A stretch of 48,962 nucleotides of DNA, taken from contig JAUVBX010000002.1 of assembly GCA_030590985.1 (NCBI GenBank), positions 1 through 48,962 on the forward strand. Reading direction: 5' to 3'. A program made the translations under genes and the position numbers. The notes beneath the pieces are model-generated. The model worked only from the letters and a program-made list of their open reading frames with translations, was not told where the DNA came from and searched no databases. Positions 21,099-29,832 of this stretch are shown here, in pieces (the stretch's first letter is position 1; each line of letters starts with the position of its first letter). Origin of the DNA: Lutibacter sp. (GTDB taxonomy: Bacteria > Bacteroidota > Bacteroidia > Flavobacteriales > Flavobacteriaceae).

Positions 21099-21106
21099 TA
21101 ACTTTG
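21099..21106 (+). promoter_or_regulatory. Bacteroidota-type -7 promoter element upstream of gpmI
   Basis: TAACTTTG matches TAnnTTTG, about 70 nt upstream of the ATG. Confidence 0.5.
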
Positions 21107-21176
21107 CCCCTTGATTTTTGAGGTATTATTTATTGAAATTTCATTAAAAATCTTTATCCTTACAATTAATAAAATG

Positions 21177-22691
21177 ATGAATAAAAAAGTAATTTTAATC
21201 ATACTTGATGGTTGGGGAATGACCCAAAACCCAGAGGTTTCAGCTTTAAAACAAGCAGATACTCCCTATATAGATTATTTAATCAAAAAATATCCTAATG
21301 CGACATTGTTGACCTCAGGTTTAGATGTCGGTTTACCCGATGGACAAATGGGAAATTCTGAAGTTGGTCATATGAATTTAGGAGCTGGACGAATCGTTTA
21401 TCAAGATTTTGTAAGAATTAATAAAGCTATAGATACGGATGATTTTGCAAATGAAAAAGTTTTAAAAGATGCTTTTGAATATGCAGAAAAAAATCAAAAG
21501 AAAGTACATTTTTTAGGTCTACTTTCTGATGGTGGTGTACATTCTCATACCAAACATCTTGAGGCTTTGGTAAAAATAGGAGAACAATACCAAACTGAAA
21601 ATTATATTCATGCTTTTACTGATGGACGTGATGTTGATCCACATTCGGGTAAAGGTTTTGTTCAAGATTTGCAAGTTTTTTTAAAAGGTACACACACTAA
21701 ATTAGCTTCGATAATAGGTCGTTATTATGCTATGGATCGTGACAACAGATGGGAGCGTGTTAAACAAGCTTATGATTTACTCGTGAATGGAGTAGGAACT
21801 AAAACAACAGAACCTATCCAAGCTATAAAAGACAGTTATAATCAAGATATTACAGATGAATTTATAAAGCCAATTGTCATTTGTGATACTAGTATGAAGC
21901 CTTTAGCTAGTATTGAAAAGGATGATGTAATTATATTCTTTAATTTCCGTACCGATCGAGGGCGTGAACTAACAGAGGTGTTGTCACAGAAAGATTATCC
22001 AGATTTTGGCATGAAAAAATTACCCGTGCATTATGTGACGATGACAAATTATGATGAGAAATTTAAAGGGATCAATGTTATTTATAACAAAGAGAATCTA
22101 AAACAAACTTTGGGAGAAGTAGTTGCTCATTATGGAAAAAAACAAATTAGAATTGCAGAAACAGAAAAATATCCACATGTAAGCTTTTTCTTTTCAGGCG
22201 GACGTGAAAAATTATTTGAAGGCGAAAAACGGATCTTAGTCAATTCACCAAAAGTAGCCACCTATGATTTAAAACCTGAAATGAGTGCTTATGAAGTTAG
22301 AGATAAACTTCTACCAGAATTAAATAATCAAACCGCTGATTTGGTAATTCTCAATTTTGCTAATGGTGATATGGTTGGGCATACTGGTATTTTTAAAGCC
22401 GCAGTAAAAGCTGCTGAGACCGTTGACGTTTGTTTAAAAGATGTGATAGAAACAGGATTAATAAACAACTATACGAGTATTGTTATTGCAGATCATGGAA
22501 ATGCCGAATGTATGATAAAACCAGATGGTAGTCCACATACAGCGCACACGACGAACCCAGTTCCGTTGATTTTAGTCGACAATGACCGAAAACATATCAA
22601 TAGTGGTATTTTAGCTAATATTGCTCCCACAATTTTAGAGATAATGGATTTACCAAAACCTGAAGAAATGACGGAGGAATCCTTGTTATAA
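21177..22691 (+). CDS. gpmI: 2,3-bisphosphoglycerate-independent phosphoglycerate mutase
   Basis: VILIILDGWGMTQNPEVSALKQADTP, GQMGNSEVGHMNLGAGRIVYQD, HGNAECMIKPDGSPHTAHTTNPVP. Start is ATG at 21174 or 21177. Confidence 0.96.
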   Translation: MNKKVILIILDGWGMTQNPEVSALKQADTPYIDYLIKKYPNATLLTSGLDVGLPDGQMGNSEVGHMNLGAGRIVYQDFVRINKAIDTDDFANEKVLKDAFEYAEKNQKKVHFLGLLSDGGVHSHTKHLEALVKIGEQYQTENYIHAFTDGRDVDPHSGKGFVQDLQVFLKGTHTKLASIIGRYYAMDRDNRWERVKQAYDLLVNGVGTKTTEPIQAIKDSYNQDITDEFIKPIVICDTSMKPLASIEKDDVIIFFNFRTDRGRELTEVLSQKDYPDFGMKKLPVHYVTMTNYDEKFKGINVIYNKENLKQTLGEVVAHYGKKQIRIAETEKYPHVSFFFSGGREKLFEGEKRILVNSPKVATYDLKPEMSAYEVRDKLLPELNNQTADLVILNFANGDMVGHTGIFKAAVKAAETVDVCLKDVIETGLINNYTSIVIADHGNAECMIKPDGSPHTAHTTNPVPLILVDNDRKHINSGILANIAPTILEIMDLPKPEEMTEESLL

Positions 22692-22711
22692 ATCGGGTTA
22701 TTCGAATTTTG

Positions 22712-23515
22712 TTAGAATGCAGCTATCTTTTCATGAATTTGTTTAAAATGATCGAAGGCTTTAATAAGTCGAGACCCATACCAAGAAAAATATTGTCCAT
22801 CTACATAAATAGTCAATACTTTTTTATTACTACGTAAAACTTCGAAAACCTCTTCATCGGTGAAGTCATGTGGCTCACTGCTAAATAGAAATAAGTCAGG
22901 ATTTCCACCGAGAATACGAATTCTTTTAATATTTATTTCGGGGTATCTTTCTGTATGTGCATAGGCATTTTCAAATCGACAAATGCGTAGCATATCATTT
23001 ATAAAAGTTTTATTACCTGCTACCATCCACGGATTTGCCCAAATAAAATAGACAACTTTTTTGATCGGTGTCTCTTTAATAAAATTTTGAAATTTAGCTA
23101 AGCGAAAGTTAATTTTATCTATTATATGCTCTGATTGTGTGCGTCGTTCGAAAAGTAATCCTAATTCTTTTATGAGCAGTAAGGCATCATCCAACGACTT
23201 GACATCCGAAACATAAACAGGAGCAATTTTTTCTAACTCAGTAACCATCTCAGGTGTGTTTTCTTCTTTGCTACATAAAATAAAATCAGGTTCTAAATCT
23301 TTTATAACTTGAAATTTTACCTTTTTTGTACCTCCAATCAATACTTTAGTTGATTTATAATGTACAGGATGTATACAATACTTGGTTACACCAACAATTT
23401 GACGTTCCAAACCCATGTCGTGTAGTAATTCAGTTAAAGATGGCACTAACGAAATAATACGTTGTGGAGTTTTGGGTAAGTCTATTTTTCTATTTAGGGA
23501 ATCTGTATATTTCAT
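22712..23515 (-). CDS. Helical-backbone metal receptor / BtuF-like ABC substrate-binding protein
   Basis: TPQRIISLVPSLTELLHDMGLERQIVGVTKYCIHP, LEPDFILCSKEENT. No obvious signal peptide. Confidence 0.85.
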   Translation of the reverse strand: MKYTDSLNRKIDLPKTPQRIISLVPSLTELLHDMGLERQIVGVTKYCIHPVHYKSTKVLIGGTKKVKFQVIKDLEPDFILCSKEENTPEMVTELEKIAPVYVSDVKSLDDALLLIKELGLLFERRTQSEHIIDKINFRLAKFQNFIKETPIKKVVYFIWANPWMVAGNKTFINDMLRICRFENAYAHTERYPEINIKRIRILGGNPDLFLFSSEPHDFTDEEVFEVLRSNKKVLTIYVDGQYFSWYGSRLIKAFDHFKQIHEKIAAF

Positions 23516-23643
23516 TTTTCTTGAACCATATAAGACATATAAGTACACATAAGTTTTATGATTTTTATTATCATTCTGAGTAGCACGAAGAATCTTTTCA
23601 ATTAATACAACAGATTCATCCTATTGCCGCAATGATATAAAAA

Positions 23644-24462
23644 TTATTGATTATTTAATATCCTTTTCATTTGTCGTTGTAATTCTAAAGCTTTTTGTTT
23701 TGCTTTTTGAGCAAAATCTAATCCATTACCAGCATAGATGATACCTCGTGAGGAATTTATTAGAAGTCCGATATCGTTGTTTAGTCCATATTCACAAACG
23801 GCTTCCAAATTTCCACCTTGCGCACCAATTCCTGGAACTAACAAAAAATGATTGGGAATAATCTTACGAATTTCCTTGAAATATTCTGGTTTGGTAGCCC
23901 CAATTACATACATTAATTGCTCTGAGCCTTTCCATGTTAATGATTTTTGGAGGACTTTCTCAAAAACTCGCAAATTATCGGTTTGTAAACCTTGAAAATC
24001 TAAACTACCTTTGTTGGATGTCAAGGCTAATAGAATGGTGAATTTATCCGAGAAAGCTAAAAAGGGTTCTACCGAATCTTGTCCCATATAAGGGGCAACA
24101 GTAAGCGCATCAAAATTCATATTCTCAAAAAAAGCTTTAGCATAACGCGTAGATGTATTGCCAATATCACCACGTTTTGCATCGGCAATGGTAAAGATCT
24201 CGGGGTATTTTTCATTGAGATAATCAATTGTTTTTTCTAAAGATCTCCATCCATCTAAACCATAAGCTTCATAAAATGCTGTATTTGGTTTGTAAGCAAC
24301 AGCTAATTCATGAGTCGCATCAATTATTTGTTTATTAAACTCAAAAATGGGATCGGTTGTTTCTAATAAATGAGGTGGAATTTTATCTAAATCTACATCC
24401 AAACCAATACATAGAAAAGATTTTTTCTGTTGAATTTGTGCTATTAGTGCCTGTTTTGTCAT
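23644..24462 (-). CDS. pyrF: Orotidine-5'-phosphate decarboxylase
   Basis: [61 protein letters not shown]. Confidence 0.95.
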   Translation of the reverse strand: MTKQALIAQIQQKKSFLCIGLDVDLDKIPPHLLETTDPIFEFNKQIIDATHELAVAYKPNTAFYEAYGLDGWRSLEKTIDYLNEKYPEIFTIADAKRGDIGNTSTRYAKAFFENMNFDALTVAPYMGQDSVEPFLAFSDKFTILLALTSNKGSLDFQGLQTDNLRVFEKVLQKSLTWKGSEQLMYVIGATKPEYFKEIRKIIPNHFLLVPGIGAQGGNLEAVCEYGLNNDIGLLINSSRGIIYAGNGLDFAQKAKQKALELQRQMKRILNNQ

Positions 24463-24531
24463 CGCTTACAAAAATAAGCATTTAATTATTGCGTTAGTAA
24501 AGTATTACAATCTTTATATACATACTAAATT

Positions 24532-25137
24532 ATGAAAACACTTATTAAGAATAGTATCCCTTTTTTGATTGCCTTACTAATTTTAGTTGTGATTGTATTT
24601 AAAAACCGAGATTCTAAACCTGTTTTAAATGAATTATTCACACTAAACTTGGCTCAAAAGGAAAATATTCCTCTAAATGAAATCATACCAGAAGGAACTG
24701 AAATAAGCATCCTAATTGACAAGAGTGATTTTCAATTACATATTTACACCGCTGATACGCTTGTAGAAACCTATCCAGTTGTTTTAGGTGGAAATCCCAT
24801 AGATGATAAACTACGTGAAGGTGATCAATGCACACCTGAAGGCACTTTTAAAATAGTGAGCAAATATCCCCATGGAAGTTGGTCAAAATTTATTTGGATC
24901 AACTATCCAACTACTGATTCTTGGAGGAAACACAAAAAAGCTAAAGCGAATGGAGTTATCTCAAAAAATGCAACAATAGGTGGTGAAATTGGTATTCATG
25001 GACTTCCAGAAGGTACAGATGTAATGATTGAAACCCGTATCAACTGGACATTGGGCTGTATTTCACTAACAAATAATGATGTGAATGAAATTTATCCTTT
25101 TATTGATAAAAATACGGTGATTAAGATTCGAAAATAG
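24532..25137 (+). CDS. L,D-transpeptidase, YkuD/ErfK-like
   Basis: ISILIDKSDFQLHIYTADTLVETYPVVLGGNP...TPEGTFKIVSKYPHGSW...GGEIGIHGLPEGTD...NWTLGCISLTNNDVNEIY. Confidence 0.88.
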   Translation: MKTLIKNSIPFLIALLILVVIVFKNRDSKPVLNELFTLNLAQKENIPLNEIIPEGTEISILIDKSDFQLHIYTADTLVETYPVVLGGNPIDDKLREGDQCTPEGTFKIVSKYPHGSWSKFIWINYPTTDSWRKHKKAKANGVISKNATIGGEIGIHGLPEGTDVMIETRINWTLGCISLTNNDVNEIYPFIDKNTVIKIRK

Positions 25138-25177
25138 GATGTTGAGGAATGGTTTCGTGTAAAAGCAGTGGTGAGAA

Positions 25178-25438
25178 TTATTTATCAATGTTCCTATACT
25201 GATTATGATTCAACTTATCCAAAAGCTCTTGATAAATGTTTTTTGTTGTGGAATTTTGTGGGAGATAATCACTTAAAGAGAATTGATTTTTAACTGGATT
25301 AAAAATTAATGTAGCATTAGATTTATTATTGTTAGATATTTTTATTAATTTACGTTTAGCTTTATCTATTAAACTCTCTTGTTTCGCATTATAGTTATAG
25401 CCAATTACTCCTAATATTTTATTTACATTTTTATTCAT
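25178..25438 (-). CDS. Hypothetical small protein
   Basis: ORF of about 86 aa (MNKNVNKILGVIGYNYNAKQ...), Lys/Asn rich, no recognised family; coding status only moderately supported. Confidence 0.5.
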   Translation of the reverse strand: MNKNVNKILGVIGYNYNAKQESLIDKAKRKLIKISNNNKSNATLIFNPVKNQFSLSDYLPQNSTTKNIYQELLDKLNHNQYRNIDK

Positions 25439-25482
25439 ATCGTTTAATTTAAAATTACGAATCAATTTTTATATACATATTT

Positions 25483-25593
25483 AAGAAAGCGGTTTATCTC
25501 TTGCAATTGGTGGCACTGCCCGTTCCAATCACTCAATATACTGTTTTACATAAATGCAAACTAAATATTGTTTGTCGGATTTTCCGCTTTCTT
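25483..25593. repeat. Inverted-repeat-bounded intergenic segment
   Basis: Perfect 10-bp arms AAGAAAGCGG (25483-25492) / CCGCTTTCTT (25584-25593), with inner ATTGG...CCAAT; begins 2 bp 3' of the 25595-26206 ORF stop on the minus strand. Confidence 0.6.
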
Positions 25594-25594
25594 T

Positions 25595-26206
25595 TTAAAA
25601 TTCTACTAAACCAAAAGAGCATAATTTATTCTCAAATTCATCTAAGGTTAATTCATTCATCTTTACTTTAATAAATCCTTTTACTAATTCCATTGTTGTA
25701 ACTAAAGAATACTTACCTGCGTCTGCATATCCAATTTGGTCTAATGTAAAAGGAACATAGTCCTTTTCTTTATAAGACTTATTATTGTCGTGATTTATTA
25801 TAAAAACGCCAAAAGCGTTTTCTTTCTTATGCCTTCTTACTTCTAAATGTTTCGTTATTTGCCTTGTCTTGTTATCTGTTGGGTGTTTCTTTTTTGTTCC
25901 TGTAACCTCAATTATTATTATTTTGTCGGGTAGAAAAATTCTAATATCGTCCTTTTTTAATTGTTTTCCTACTTTACGAACCTTTTCAAACCCAATGTCC
26001 TTAAAATACATTTTTATATATTGTTCTAATTCATCATTACTTATTTTAGGATGTATTATACCTCTTAAAAATTCATATTTATCGGATAATGTTTTTAATT
26101 TTCTATTTATCTTATTTAAGTCATTCTTTAGGCTTTTTCTCTCATCAAGTAATTCTGATATATCAGGGAAGTCCTTTGTCAAATTATGATACTCTTTTTC
26201 ATTCAT
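25595..26206 (-). CDS. Uncharacterised protein: N-terminal coiled coil plus possible PD-(D/E)XK-like domain
   Basis: Coiled-coil-like ISELLDERKSLKNDLNKINRKLKTLSDKYEF; ELEQYIKMYFKDIGFEKV...KKDDIRIFLPDKIIIIEVTGTKKK resembles the helix-D-ExK core, but with EVT instead of ExK. Confidence 0.6.
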   Translation of the reverse strand: MNEKEYHNLTKDFPDISELLDERKSLKNDLNKINRKLKTLSDKYEFLRGIIHPKISNDELEQYIKMYFKDIGFEKVRKVGKQLKKDDIRIFLPDKIIIIEVTGTKKKHPTDNKTRQITKHLEVRRHKKENAFGVFIINHDNNKSYKEKDYVPFTLDQIGYADAGKYSLVTTMELVKGFIKVKMNELTLDEFENKLCSFGLVEF

Positions 26207-26207
26207 A

Positions 26208-26531
26208 CTATTTTTCTAAATCCTTTGATTTTTTATGTCCTATAAATATACTGCTTACAAGTAATATTACCCAAATGACATCTACTACATTCCAAACAGT
26301 TCTACCAAGTGCTAATTTAAAGAATGGGTTAATTAACAGTACAGAACCAAACCAAATAATCATAAAGGTTTTGCTTCCCTTTTCAAGTTCCTTATACCCT
26401 AAGATTGCAAAACCTATCATTCCTATAAAACGCATTATTTCATAGTAATTATAGGGCATTTTGAATAATGCACCTATGAAAAGGAGTGAAAGTGTTATTT
26501 TAATTATGTTTTTTATAAGAAAATCAATCAT
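26208..26531 (-). CDS. Small multi-spanning membrane protein (possibly DUF6804-like)
   Basis: Three to four hydrophobic segments; NPFFKLALGRTVWNVVDVIWVILL. DUF resemblance is from memory only. Confidence 0.55.
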   Translation of the reverse strand: MIDFLIKNIIKITLSLLFIGALFKMPYNYYEIMRFIGMIGFAILGYKELEKGSKTFMIIWFGSVLLINPFFKLALGRTVWNVVDVIWVILLVSSIFIGHKKSKDLEK

Positions 26532-26537
26532 CTTGTT

Positions 26538-27143
26538 TTATAGTTTTTTTTCATTTATTCTTTTAAGTATTTCAATTCTGTGATTTAAATACCATTTTAG
26601 ATTACGAAATTTTTCCCAATTTATTTTTCCATTATTGTTGTAGTAATAACTTGTTCCTGTTTCATTAGATTTTATTTCAACAGAGTTAAACTCTTTTATA
26701 TCATTTTTTTTTAATTCATCAAGTTCAGCTAAGCAGTTTTCGTAAAAATCCAATAGGTTTTGACTATAAATGATTGAGTCAAATTCATATTGTCCAATAA
26801 ATATTTTAAAATTATTTTTGTAGCTATGTTTTGGTATTTTTCCTTTTTTCTTTTTAATATATTTACTTAGATAATCATTAATTTTCAACCCAAACGCACT
26901 TGTTTCGTTATTATTAATTGTTATCTCATTTTTTCTTTCAAAATCAATACTTAATAAATATGAAATTAAAACCACATCAATCACCATTAAAGATATTATA
27001 ATCCAAAATGGAAGATCAAGAATGTACAAGTAATACAAAAATAGAGATGCAAAAAAAATTAGGATTCTAATAAATGCACTAGATGAAATGAAATATCCTT
27101 TTTCATATTCAGATTTAGATTTTCGATAATAAATTTCTTGCAT
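26538..27143 (-). CDS. Hypothetical membrane-anchored protein
   Basis: Two N-terminal TM segments (ILIFFASLFLYYLYILDLPFWIIISLMVIDVVLISYLL) then a soluble domain; 6 bp from the next ORF, so likely an operon. Confidence 0.6.
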   Translation of the reverse strand: MQEIYYRKSKSEYEKGYFISSSAFIRILIFFASLFLYYLYILDLPFWIIISLMVIDVVLISYLLSIDFERKNEITINNNETSAFGLKINDYLSKYIKKKKGKIPKHSYKNNFKIFIGQYEFDSIIYSQNLLDFYENCLAELDELKKNDIKEFNSVEIKSNETGTSYYYNNNGKINWEKFRNLKWYLNHRIEILKRINEKKL

Positions 27144-27201
27144 TTTTATATTTTTTTGTTATGAGTAATTCTGTTTTTCTAATGAACGCCAACGTTTTTG
27201 A

Positions 27202-27319
27202 ATATGGTGCGTTTGGCATTTCAACGCTCCAATATTTCAAATTACTACTATGTTTATTTATTACTAATATATTCATTTCTATCACTATCCGCCAAATGCA
27301 CTATATTTTTTGTTGTAGC
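27202..27319. repeat. Long imperfect palindrome, cassette-boundary-like
   Basis: Arms ATATGGTGCGTTTGGC (27202-27217) and GCCAAATGCACTATAT (27291-27306) are imperfect reverse complements; flanked by CAACG (left) and TGTTGTAGC (27311-27319, right). Confidence 0.6.
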
Positions 27320-27329
27320 TAGTTCATAA

Positions 27330-28817
27330 TCAATCAAGGCTGTTAATATTTCGTTTAATAAGATGTTTGATTTTAGGATCTAGTACATTAAAGATGCGTT
27401 CACCTTTTGGACCTAATTTATCATCCTCATTAATTAATCTATATTTTATCATTAATTCAATTTTTCTTACACACCAATTTGTTTTTTGATTAAAAACAGC
27501 ACTAAGTTCACGTATTGTAAAACTAATTCTTTTTGTCCTTAGAATTAAATTTATCATACTAATAACATCTTTATTTTTACCTGTTCTAGATGGGTACAAC
27601 GATAAATAATCATATCTCTTAGCAAATTTAATCAAGCCTTTTGACACCGAATTACTATCAAAATATTTTATGTCAGAATTTGATGTTTGAATATCATATA
27701 TATCTGACATACATGATATTAAATCTCTAGGTGAATGATTTGATATTTCAATAATTTCATCAATATCATTCTTGTTTTTAAACAAATCATTAAATTTTTT
27801 TTTATCACTTGTGAAATATCTTACTCGTTTATCAATTAGAGGAACCATATCCGATTTTTTCCAACTAATATCAATTTCTTTAAACTTATCAAAACGAACT
27901 GTTTTTGATAAAATTGGTTTTACTTCAGTCCATAGACTAAATGCTATTGCAATATCATTCTGTAATAAAAGTTCAGTATCGGTTAAAATGTCTTTCGTGA
28001 AAGCTGCAATTTTATTTACATCATGGTTTAATTCTTGAAATTCATCAACTTTATCGAAAAGTATCACTGAAGAATTAAAATAAGATTTTTGGGCAATAGA
28101 ATTGATTCTATTTAATAATTCTTTTAAATGCCTTTTATTAGTAGTTAGTTGTAGCTCTGCATTTGAGGCATCAATATTAGGTTCCTCTATTTCACCAATA
28201 AATTCCGTGAAATCTCTAATATTTACATCGCCTAAGCCAATTGATTCTGAAATTATTTTTGAAGTAATCATAACGCCCGTATTGATAATTGAATTTGTGG
28301 GTTTGATAAATCCATTAAATAATCTAATGAAAAAGTTTTTTACTTTGACTTTCTTAATATTTTCATATCTATTTTCATACTCAACTCTTGTAAGAGGTTT
28401 GAAAAACAATTTAATAAGAAGCCCCAAGCTTTCTTTATCCTCTGTGTCTAACTTTTTTAGAATATATTTATTCTTGTCAAGAAACAGTACAAATTTTGTT
28501 ACAAACTCTGTTAAAATAAGATTTAATAGAGGGATTTTGTTGTTTGTTAGAGCTATATCATCGAATCTATCAATAATAATTGTGAGTACCTTATCTTTTT
28601 CTAAATCTGATTTTAATTCATATATTATTGATGATTTACCATGACCTCTTTGTCCTAAGATAAATCTGCTAGTGCCTGATTTCAAATCATCTAACAGTGT
28701 TTTGTAAAATAATGGTGGGTAAAATATTTGAGAAAGGAAATCTAATTCCTCCTCAGCAGAAAATTTAGAAAAGGGGTTCTTATTAAACCCCATTTTTTCA
28801 TTAAGAGTATTTTTCAT
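27330..28817 (-). CDS. P-loop NTPase with C-terminal winged-helix-like region (possibly Sll1717-type ATPase)
   Basis: Walker A GQRGHGKSS, Walker B SVILFDKVDEF; C-terminal ISFTIRELSAVFNQKTNWCVRKIELMIKYRLINEDDKLGPKGERIFNVL looks like a wHTH. Confidence 0.75.
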   Translation of the reverse strand: MKNTLNEKMGFNKNPFSKFSAEEELDFLSQIFYPPLFYKTLLDDLKSGTSRFILGQRGHGKSSIIYELKSDLEKDKVLTIIIDRFDDIALTNNKIPLLNLILTEFVTKFVLFLDKNKYILKKLDTEDKESLGLLIKLFFKPLTRVEYENRYENIKKVKVKNFFIRLFNGFIKPTNSIINTGVMITSKIISESIGLGDVNIRDFTEFIGEIEEPNIDASNAELQLTTNKRHLKELLNRINSIAQKSYFNSSVILFDKVDEFQELNHDVNKIAAFTKDILTDTELLLQNDIAIAFSLWTEVKPILSKTVRFDKFKEIDISWKKSDMVPLIDKRVRYFTSDKKKFNDLFKNKNDIDEIIEISNHSPRDLISCMSDIYDIQTSNSDIKYFDSNSVSKGLIKFAKRYDYLSLYPSRTGKNKDVISMINLILRTKRISFTIRELSAVFNQKTNWCVRKIELMIKYRLINEDDKLGPKGERIFNVLDPKIKHLIKRNINSLD

Positions 28818-28854
28818 ATATGTTTTTTTTCATTTAATTTTTTATTCAAAATTA

Positions 28855-28882
28855 GCTACAACATCTGTATAAACACAATGGC
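28855..28882 (+). repeat. Motif related to the 27291-27319 palindrome arm, inverted orientation
   Basis: GCTACAACATCTGTATAAACACAATGGC versus reverse complement of 27291-27319, GCTACAACAAAAAATATAGTGCATTTGGC. Confidence 0.5.
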
Positions 28883-29037
28883 TTATATATCTATTATGTC
28901 TGCAAGTTAACAAAAAACTAAATGAAGTCAGTAAAAATAGGTTATCTAAAACATAATATAAAACAGCATCTGTTATTAAGCGTTAAAAACGACTAATATT
29001 TCTCGTGTTATATCTTTCGTCTATAATCTATTCTCCT

Positions 29038-29045
29038 TACTTTTG
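29038..29045 (+). promoter_or_regulatory. Bacteroidota-type -7 promoter element upstream of tpiA
   Basis: TACTTTTG matches TAnnTTTG, about 23 nt before the ATG. Confidence 0.5.
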
Positions 29046-29067
29046 TAAAAATAAAAAAACTAAAACC

Positions 29068-29832
29068 ATGCGTACAAAGATAGTAGCCGGAAACTGGAAA
29101 ATGAATTTGGATGTAGATGCATCAAAACAATTAGCCAAAGATATTTCTGTAGATATTCAAAATCTTGAAACCAATAATACACGAATTATTATCGCACCAA
29201 CTGCGACAAACTTATATCCTGTTTCTCATCAAGTAGGGATGGATACTCGTATAGAACTTGCTGCACAAAACATGCACCAAGCCAAAAACGGTGCTTTTAC
29301 TGGTGAGATTTCTGCAGAAATGATTCGCAGTGTTGGTGTAACTAATGTTATTCTTGGGCATTCTGAACGTCGAGCTTATTTCGGTGAACATAATGATACA
29401 CTTGCTGAAAAAGTAACAACAGCATTACAAAATAAAATGGAAGTTATTTTTTGTTTTGGAGAACATTTAAAACAAAGACAAAAAAAACTACATTTTTCTA
29501 CCGTACTTAGTCAAATAAATGAAGGACTGTTTCATTTGAACAAAGAAGACTGGAAACACATTATTCTTGCTTATGAACCTGTTTGGGCTATTGGAACAGG
29601 AGAGACAGCCACACCCGAACAAGCCCAAGAAATGCATGAGTATATTCGAACAATTATTTCAGGAAAATACGATAAAGAAACAGCACAAAATGTTTCAATT
29701 TTATATGGTGGAAGTGTAAAACCATCTAACGCCAAAGAAATTTTTTCACAAGCTGATGTAGATGGTGGATTAATTGGTGGTGCGGCCTTAAACTCTACTG
29801 ATTTTGTGGCTTTGGTTAAAGCTATTCAATAG
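29068..29832 (+). CDS. tpiA: Triose-phosphate isomerase
   Basis: MRTKIVAGNWKMN, ILGHSERRAYFGE, AYEPVWAIGTGETATPEQAQE, ILYGGSVKPSN. Start at ATG 29068. Confidence 0.97.
   Translation: MRTKIVAGNWKMNLDVDASKQLAKDISVDIQNLETNNTRIIIAPTATNLYPVSHQVGMDTRIELAAQNMHQAKNGAFTGEISAEMIRSVGVTNVILGHSERRAYFGEHNDTLAEKVTTALQNKMEVIFCFGEHLKQRQKKLHFSTVLSQINEGLFHLNKEDWKHIILAYEPVWAIGTGETATPEQAQEMHEYIRTIISGKYDKETAQNVSILYGGSVKPSNAKEIFSQADVDGGLIGGAALNSTDFVALVKAIQ

Noticed and set aside
25483-27319. Canonical integron attC array
   Set aside because: No integrase in the window and the palindromes lack GTTRRRY/RYYYAAC consensus boxes; kept only as a cassette-like hypothesis.
28102-28644. 180-aa plus-strand ORF opposite the ATPase gene (also 27772-28038)
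   Set aside because: Antisense to the ATPase with its intact Walker motifs; low-complexity hydrophobic/Ser/Asn translation.
25178-28882. CRISPR array or canonical restriction-modification system in the accessory block
   Set aside because: No regularly spaced direct repeats, no methyltransferase or Cas-like motifs in the translations.
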